From Gammaproteobacteria bacterium (GTDB lineage: Bacteria; Pseudomonadota; Gammaproteobacteria; UBA6429; Thiohalophilaceae), in the NCBI GenBank assembly GCA_024275915.1, contig JAJRYG010000072.1, forward strand, positions 1 to 39,282: a DNA stretch of 39,282 nt. Direction: 5' to 3'. Below, piece after piece: positions 34,730 to 39,282 of this stretch (the stretch's first letter is position 1; each line of letters opens with the position of its first letter). The notes beneath the pieces are model-generated. The model was given only the letters and a program-made list of their open reading frames with translations. It searched no databases and was not told where the DNA came from. Both the position numbers and the translations under genes were made by a program.

Positions 34730-35533
34730 ATGAGTGATACCCCAGATATTCTGAAAAAAATCGTTCAGCGCAAGCTGGAAGAAATCAGCGAACGCGTCAG
34801 CAGGACGCCGCTGGAAGCCATGATGGAACGGGCCACTGACGGCCTGGAACCCCGCGGCTTCGTCAAGCAGATTGAAAACACCATCGCCAGTGGCAGACCG
34901 GCAGTGATCGCCGAGATCAAGAAGGCCTCACCCAGCAAGGGCGTGATGCGCGAGAATTTCGATCCGGAAGCCATCGCACGGTCCTACGAAAAGGGCGGCG
35001 CCACCTGCCTGTCGGTACTCACCGACATCGACTTCTTCCAAGGCAGCGATACCTATCTGATCAAGGCCCGTGCCGCCTGCCGCCTGCCCGTGATCCGCAA
35101 GGACTTCATCATCGATCCCTACCAGGTCTACGAAGCCCGCGCCATGGGCGCCGACTGCATCCTGCTCATCGTCGCCTGCCTGGGTGACGCCCAGCTCAAG
35201 GAACTGGCTCACCTGGCCACCCACCTGGGCATGGACGTGCTGGTGGAAGTGCATGACGGTGAAGAACTGCAACAGGCCCTGCCCCTGGAACTGCCTCTGG
35301 TGGGCATCAACAACCGTAACCTGCGAACCTTCGAAACCTCCCTGAATACCACCCTGGACCTGCTGCCGCAGATCCCCGAGGGCCGCATCGTCGTCACCGA
35401 AAGCGGCATTCACAGCCCCGATGACGTGGCCCTGATGCGCAACAACGGCGTCAACACCTTCCTCGTCGGCGAAGCCTTCATGAAAGCCAGTGATCCAGGC
35501 CAGAAACTGCAGGAACTGTTCGACGGCAAGTGA
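34730..35533 (+). CDS. trpC: Indole-3-glycerol-phosphate synthase
   Basis: 267 aa, monofunctional (not fused to TrpF). TIM-barrel signatures: [25 protein letters not shown] split by the first catalytic Lys, [53 protein letters not shown] and [16 protein letters not shown]. It forms indole-3-glycerol phosphate, step 4. Last gene of the cluster; downstream are repeats of families C and D. trpF, trpB and trpA are not in the window. Confidence 0.97.
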   Translation: MSDTPDILKKIVQRKLEEISERVSRTPLEAMMERATDGLEPRGFVKQIENTIASGRPAVIAEIKKASPSKGVMRENFDPEAIARSYEKGGATCLSVLTDIDFFQGSDTYLIKARAACRLPVIRKDFIIDPYQVYEARAMGADCILLIVACLGDAQLKELAHLATHLGMDVLVEVHDGEELQQALPLELPLVGINNRNLRTFETSLNTTLDLLPQIPEGRIVVTESGIHSPDDVALMRNNGVNTFLVGEAFMKASDPGQKLQELFDGK

Positions 35534-35569
35534 TGACGGCAGATACAAGGTTCAAGATAAAAGAGACAA

Positions 35570-35724
35570 GGGCGTTCGATGCGCTTCGCCTTGCTCAGCG
35601 GCATCCTGCTGCCGGGGTTATATTCATGTAGGATGCGCCGACGCAAGGAGGCGCATCGGTCGCGGGATCCCTTCCGGATTCGGGGACTTGCCACCGCCCA
35701 CTGGATTGCGGCTCGGGGGCCGCA
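35570..35724 (-). repeat. Family C dispersed repeat, copy 2 (inverted)
   Basis: GGGCGTTCGATGCGCTTCGCC to CTCGGGGGCCGC is the reverse complement of 15985-16139 with a few differences (GATGCGCCGACGCAAGGAGG and GGGGTTATATTCATGTAGG conserved). It starts 36 bp after the trpC stop. Confidence 0.82.
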
Positions 35725-35751
35725 TTGAAAACAGTGACGAGTAAAATTCGG

Positions 35752-35983
35752 CACCGTCGTCATTCCGGCGCAGGCAGGGGTGGGGCGAGGCATTGGGGGT
35801 GTTCGTTTGCAGCGATACCCTGGACGGGCAGATCGACCAGTATGCTTTGGCTTGGCCTGTGTGGCACCAAACATCCATGTAGTCATGCCAACCCCTCCCT
35901 GGATGCCAGCCTTCGCTGGCATGACGGGGAAAGGCCGATGCAAGGTTCAAGATAAAAGTCCATCGAGCCGTGGCGAAGCCACG
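35752..35983 (+). repeat. Family D dispersed repeat, copy 2
   Basis: Direct repeat of 28610-28847, sharing GGTGTTCGTTTGCAGCGATA, CCCTGGACGGGCAGATCG and ACATCCATGTAGTCATGCCA blocks; slightly shorter at the left end. It lies between trpC and crp with no gene inside. Confidence 0.85.
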
Positions 35984-36058
35984 CATCCCCTTTTCTCTTG
36001 GGTCTTTCCGCTTATATCTGCTACGCACCAAGCGCGTGGTGGTACCGGGCAAAGGGAA

Positions 36059-36748
36059 TCAACGGGTGCCGAACACCACGATGGTCTTGCCCTTGACGGA
36101 GATCAGGCCGGATTCTTCCATGCTTTTCAGTACCCGGCCGACCATTTCCCGGGAACAGCCGACGATGCGGCCGATTTCCTGGCGGGTGATGCGGATCTGC
36201 ATGCCGTCGGGGTGGGTCATGGCGTCGGGTTGCTTGCACAGGTCGAGCAGGGTGCGGGCGACGCGGCCGGTGACGTCCATGAAGGCCAGGTCGCTGACCT
36301 TGCGGCTGGTGACGCGCAGGCGATCGGCCATTTGCTTGGTGAGGGCGAACAGCACGTCCGGTTGTTCCTGGTAGACTTGACGGAACTTGGCGTAGCTGGT
36401 TTCGGCGACTTCGCAGTTGGTACGGGCACGGACCCAGGCACTGCGGTTTTCGTCCTCGGTGAACAGACCCATTTCACCGAAGAAGTCACCCTTGTTTAGG
36501 TAGGCAAGGACGATTTCGCGGCCTTCTTCGTCTTCGATCAGTACCGAGACCGAACCTTCGACGATGTAATAGAGAACATCGGGCTTGTCTTCGGCATAGA
36601 TGATGACGCTCTTGGCCGGGTAGTGACGCCGGTGACTGTGTTCGAGAAAGCTGTCCAGGTAGTCGATGCCGGTGGAGGCACTGGCATTTTCGTTCTTGTC
36701 GGCGTTCTCGCTACTGGCTGTTTTTTCTGTACTCGTCTCTACCATCAT
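36059..36748 (-). CDS. crp: cAMP receptor protein (CRP/Vfr family)
   Basis: 229 aa, with about 20 extra, Ser/Asn/Glu-rich N-terminal residues compared with E. coli CRP. cAMP-binding phosphate cassette [20 protein letters not shown], dimer helix, and C-terminal HTH ([22 protein letters not shown]) are nearly identical to CRP, including the R-E recognition residues of the TGTGA-N6-TCACA type. It is expected to bind cAMP and regulate carbon and respiratory genes. Located after trpC and next to the osmC-like gene, an order also seen in pseudomonads with vfr. Three perfect CRP boxes in this window are candidate targets. Confidence 0.95.
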   Translation of the reverse strand: MMVETSTEKTASSENADKNENASASTGIDYLDSFLEHSHRRHYPAKSVIIYAEDKPDVLYYIVEGSVSVLIEDEEGREIVLAYLNKGDFFGEMGLFTEDENRSAWVRARTNCEVAETSYAKFRQVYQEQPDVLFALTKQMADRLRVTSRKVSDLAFMDVTGRVARTLLDLCKQPDAMTHPDGMQIRITRQEIGRIVGCSREMVGRVLKSMEESGLISVKGKTIVVFGTR

Positions 36749-37161
36749 AATCCCTGGTTGTTGATGACGACTTTGAGCGTCTATGGTATACCAACCTCAA
36801 TGAATGTAAACATGTTGTGAACGGGTTACTGTCTGAAGTGAGAAGATCGTCACTGCCTTTATGGGCATTTGGACGTGCAGACCGTACATTTTATCGACCC
36901 CGTGTTCGCACTGGGCACTATACAGACTAAAGATATAGCACATTTTAACCATTCGAGGGTGATTTTAACCCTGAAAAGACAAGGGACAATGCTGCTCGCA
37001 AAGGTGCAGCAATACGCAGAGACGAATCCTGGTGTGTTTTAAGTTATTGATAGTAAAAAAATAAAGTCATGGCATGATTTTGGGCTGAGTCGCCCATGTG
37101 CTCCCGGGGAGGGTTTTGGCGGAATGAATTTCAGCAATTTTACTGAGTCGAGAGGTATCGA
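36749..37161. other. Intergenic region between divergent crp and OsmC genes
   Basis: 413 bp without a gene. It holds the promoters of both neighbours. Near crp, TTGTGAACGGGTTACTG (about 36815-36831) is only a half CRP site. Further right are two ATTTTAACC blocks (about 36941-36949, 36961-36969) of unknown meaning. Confidence 0.35.
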
Positions 37162-37593
37162 GTGAAGGCACGTATCAAGTGGGTGGAAGAAGCCACCTTT
37201 ATCGCCGAATCGGGCAGTGGCCACTGTGTGGTAATGGACGGTCCGCCAGATCATGGGGGACGCAACCTGGGCCCGCGGCCCATGGAGATGATGCTCATGG
37301 GGCTGGGAGGCTGTACCGCCTTCGATGTCATGTTGATCCTCAAACGCGGCCGCCAGGCGGTGACCGACTGTCAGGTGGAGCTGTCTGCCGAACGGGCCGA
37401 GACCGAGCCCAAGGTGTTTACCCGCATCCATGTGCATTTCATCGTCAGCGGGCATGAACTCAAGGAAAAGCATGTGCAGCGTGCGGTCCAGCTGTCGGCG
37501 GAAAAATACTGCTCGGCCTCCATCATGCTGGCCGGGGCGGGGGTGGAGATCACCCACGACTACGAGATCCACGATGCCGGGAAGCAGGACTGA
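37162..37593 (+). CDS. OsmC-family protein
   Basis: 143 aa. Two redox Cys in the OsmC arrangement: C51 in GLGGCTAFDVM and C117 in AEKYCSASIMLAGAG. The N-terminal beta sheet and central helix are typical. OsmC/Ohr proteins are thiol peroxidases for organic hydroperoxides; this subgroup (YhfA-like) is less well characterised. Its TGA overlaps the ATG of the DUF885 gene by one base, so they are translationally coupled. Confidence 0.93.
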   Translation: MKARIKWVEEATFIAESGSGHCVVMDGPPDHGGRNLGPRPMEMMLMGLGGCTAFDVMLILKRGRQAVTDCQVELSAERAETEPKVFTRIHVHFIVSGHELKEKHVQRAVQLSAEKYCSASIMLAGAGVEITHDYEIHDAGKQD

Positions 37594-39224
37594 TGTCCGA
37601 TTTTCAGCTGCTGGTAGAGCGTTACTACCAGGCCTGGTTCCGCTTTCACCCGGAAACCGCCGTGGATCTCGGTATTCGTGGCTATGCCCATCGGCTCACA
37701 CCCTGTGATGACGACGATATTGGCGCCCTGACCAGTCTCAACGAGAAATTGCTGGCCAGTCTTGAGGAGGTCGATCTGGCCAGCCTTACCCCGGCCGAGC
37801 ACACCGATCTGCAACTGCTGTACGGTGCCGGCCTGCTGGAGCTCGAAGAGCTGGGTGAGCGGGACTGGCGGCGCCGGGATCCTGTTCGCTTCCTGCCCAT
37901 CAATGCCATTTACCAGCTCACCGTGCGCAAGGTGGACAATCTGCAGGAGGCACTGCGTGCCCGGCTCGAGGCAATCCCCCATCATTTGCGTGAGGCACGT
38001 ACCTTTTTGCGCGATGCGCCGCAGAATATCCCGGTCCTGTGGCTGGACTCGGCCATTACAGAGGCCCGCCAGGGGGTGGCCTATCTGCGCGACCTGCGCC
38101 ACCACCCGCAGCTCGAGAACCTGCACCTCGATGCCGAGCTGGAAACGGCCGGCCACGAAGTGGAACAGTTTGCCGATTTTCTCGAGCGCAGCCTGAAACC
38201 GGAAACAGCCGGTGACTTTGCCTGCGGCCGGGATTATTTCGAAGACCTGCTCAAATACCGCCATGGCCTGAATCTGGATGCCGACACCCTGCATGCCTTT
38301 GGCCAGCAGCTGTTCGACCGCACCAGGCAGCAATTGCAGGAGGAAACCCGGCGCCTGACCGGCAGTGACGACATGACCGCCCTGGTGAGCCGCATTCAGG
38401 CCGATCATCCGCCGGCCAGTGAATTGCTGAGTGCCTATCGGCAGGGCATGCAGGAAGCCCATGAATTCATTCAAACCCATGCCCTGGTCCGGCTGCCCAT
38501 CGGTGAAACCCTGAAGGTGGTGGAAACACCGTGTTTCCTGCGTCACGAAATTCCCTTTGCGGCCTACCTGGAACCCATGCAGAACGATCCACAGCAAAAA
38601 GGCATCTACTATGTCACCCCGGCACAGGACGAAGCGGCGCTGGGCGTGCACAACACCATCAGTCTGCGCCATACCTGTGTGCATGAAGCCTGGCCGGGGC
38701 ATCATCTGCAGTTCGTCACCGCCAACCAGAATCCCCGCGCCAGTACCCTGCCACGGCTCACCAATCCTTCGGCAACCATGTACGAAGGCTGGGCGCTGTA
38801 TTGTGAACAGCTCATGCAGGAGCAGGGTTTTCTCGATGCGCCCGAATCCCGTTTCGTGCTGCTCAGGGATCGGCTGTGGCGGGCCATGCGGGTGATGCTG
38901 GATGTGGAACTGCACTGCCGCGGCCTGAGCATCGATGAGGCCGTCAGCCGCATGCAGGCGAGTCTGGGTTTCAGCCGGGAACAGGCCATGGGTGAGTTGA
39001 GCTGGTACACCCGCATGCCGACCGTCCCCATGGGCTATGCGGTGGGCTGGGCGCTGATCAATGCCTGCCGGGATCGCCTGCAGGATGGCAACGAAGCGTT
39101 CGACCTGACCGAGTTACACGCCCGCCTGCTGGCCGAGGGTTCCATCGGTTTGTCCCATGTGCTGCGCCGGGGCTTCGGTGAACCTCTGTGGCAAAGCATA
39201 GCCAGAGACGTGCTGGGGGCCTGA
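37593..39224 (+). CDS. DUF885-family protein (putative zinc metallopeptidase)
   Basis: 543 aa, close to the usual 550-600. The signature HEAWPGHHLQF (H364, E365, H370, H371) is the inverted-zincin-like motif of the family. Upstream are RHEIPFAAYLEPMQND and downstream MYEGWALYCEQLMQEQGF with a further conserved Glu, then MPTVPMGYAVGWALI. No signal peptide is evident. Predicted metal-dependent peptidase of unknown substrate. Coupled to the OsmC gene (TGATG). Confidence 0.9.
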   Translation: MSDFQLLVERYYQAWFRFHPETAVDLGIRGYAHRLTPCDDDDIGALTSLNEKLLASLEEVDLASLTPAEHTDLQLLYGAGLLELEELGERDWRRRDPVRFLPINAIYQLTVRKVDNLQEALRARLEAIPHHLREARTFLRDAPQNIPVLWLDSAITEARQGVAYLRDLRHHPQLENLHLDAELETAGHEVEQFADFLERSLKPETAGDFACGRDYFEDLLKYRHGLNLDADTLHAFGQQLFDRTRQQLQEETRRLTGSDDMTALVSRIQADHPPASELLSAYRQGMQEAHEFIQTHALVRLPIGETLKVVETPCFLRHEIPFAAYLEPMQNDPQQKGIYYVTPAQDEAALGVHNTISLRHTCVHEAWPGHHLQFVTANQNPRASTLPRLTNPSATMYEGWALYCEQLMQEQGFLDAPESRFVLLRDRLWRAMRVMLDVELHCRGLSIDEAVSRMQASLGFSREQAMGELSWYTRMPTVPMGYAVGWALINACRDRLQDGNEAFDLTELHARLLAEGSIGLSHVLRRGFGEPLWQSIARDVLGA

Positions 39225-39243
39225 GGTAGCGGTAAATTTCCGT

Positions 39244-39249
39244 TATAAT
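39244..39249 (+). promoter_or_regulatory. -10-like TATAAT ahead of a gene starting at the window edge
   Basis: TATAAT lies 20 bp behind the DUF885 stop and 29 bp ahead of ATG 39279, which begins a gene cut by the window. In pseudomonads the gene after the crp/osmC block is speD, but only one codon is visible, so no identity is given. No good -35 is seen. Confidence 0.4.
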
Positions 39250-39282
39250 TCAAGCCTGCATTCAGATACGAGACAAGCATGA

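Noticed and set aside
36815-36831. CRP autoregulatory site upstream of crp
   Set aside because: Only one half-site (TGTGA) is good; the second half does not match TCACA.
1-39282. CRISPR array, tRNA or rRNA genes
   Set aside because: No regularly spaced direct repeats and no cloverleaf or rRNA-like stretches were seen on either strand by reading.

Overview
The window (39,282 bp, GC-rich) looks like chromosome from a gammaproteobacterium, probably a sulfur-oxidising or otherwise chemolithotrophic member of a Chromatiales/Thiotrichales-like group. The basis is inference. The core gene order rpe-gph-trpE-trpG-trpD-trpC followed by a very E. coli-like crp and an OsmC gene is typical of gammaproteobacteria. 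A CbbR-like LysR regulator, several c-type cytochromes and heavy copper handling fit an autotrophic or microaerobic lifestyle.

Layout. 1-2.5 kb: tail of an IS630-type transposase, then a methanogen-output-domain protein overlapping a PAS histidine kinase. 2.7-10.9 kb: LysR/CbbR-type regulator, lipoprotein cytochrome c, a His-rich exported protein, thioredoxin-like protein, a copper P-type ATPase with two YHS and two metal-binding N-terminal modules, SHOCT protein, short PII-like protein, a broken tandem Lcl/DUF1566 gene, and a cytochrome c with a His-rich tail. 11-13 kb: a lycopene-cyclase-domain gene broken by a ~190 bp MITE, an ABC permease remnant and a VTT-family membrane protein. 13.2-15.9 kb: an Aer-type chemoreceptor behind a sigma-28-like promoter, and DUF302. 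16.3-18.9 kb (minus strand): a PspF-like activator, TauE/SafE protein and HDOD protein. 19-23.1 kb: tandem CRP-type sites, copA (interrupted by one stop), a 23-aa membrane peptide, djlA and pqiA-like. 23.6-29.7 kb: an EncFtn-type ferritin, then minus-strand decayed genes of unknown function around a DUF411 gene, a CopD-like protein and a DUF3530 hydrolase. 29.9-35.5 kb: rpe-gph-trpEGDC, with trpE interrupted by one stop. 36-39.3 kb: crp (minus), OsmC, DUF885 peptidase and the start codon of another gene.

Two themes unify the window. First, copper/metal handling recurs: two copper ATPases, CopD, DUF411, TauE/SafE and His-rich proteins. A CRP homologue is encoded here, and three perfect CRP-type palindromes occur, two of them just upstream of copA. 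Second, the window is full of small dispersed non-coding repeats (at least four families, called A-D below) and of recently broken genes. Five otherwise intact reading frames are each stopped by a single in-frame TAG/TAA, and where the lost residue can be judged it is best explained as Glu (a G-to-T change). Several other frames are shifted, partly at homopolymers. Genuine decay, a mutator history and sequencing error cannot be told apart from this sequence alone.
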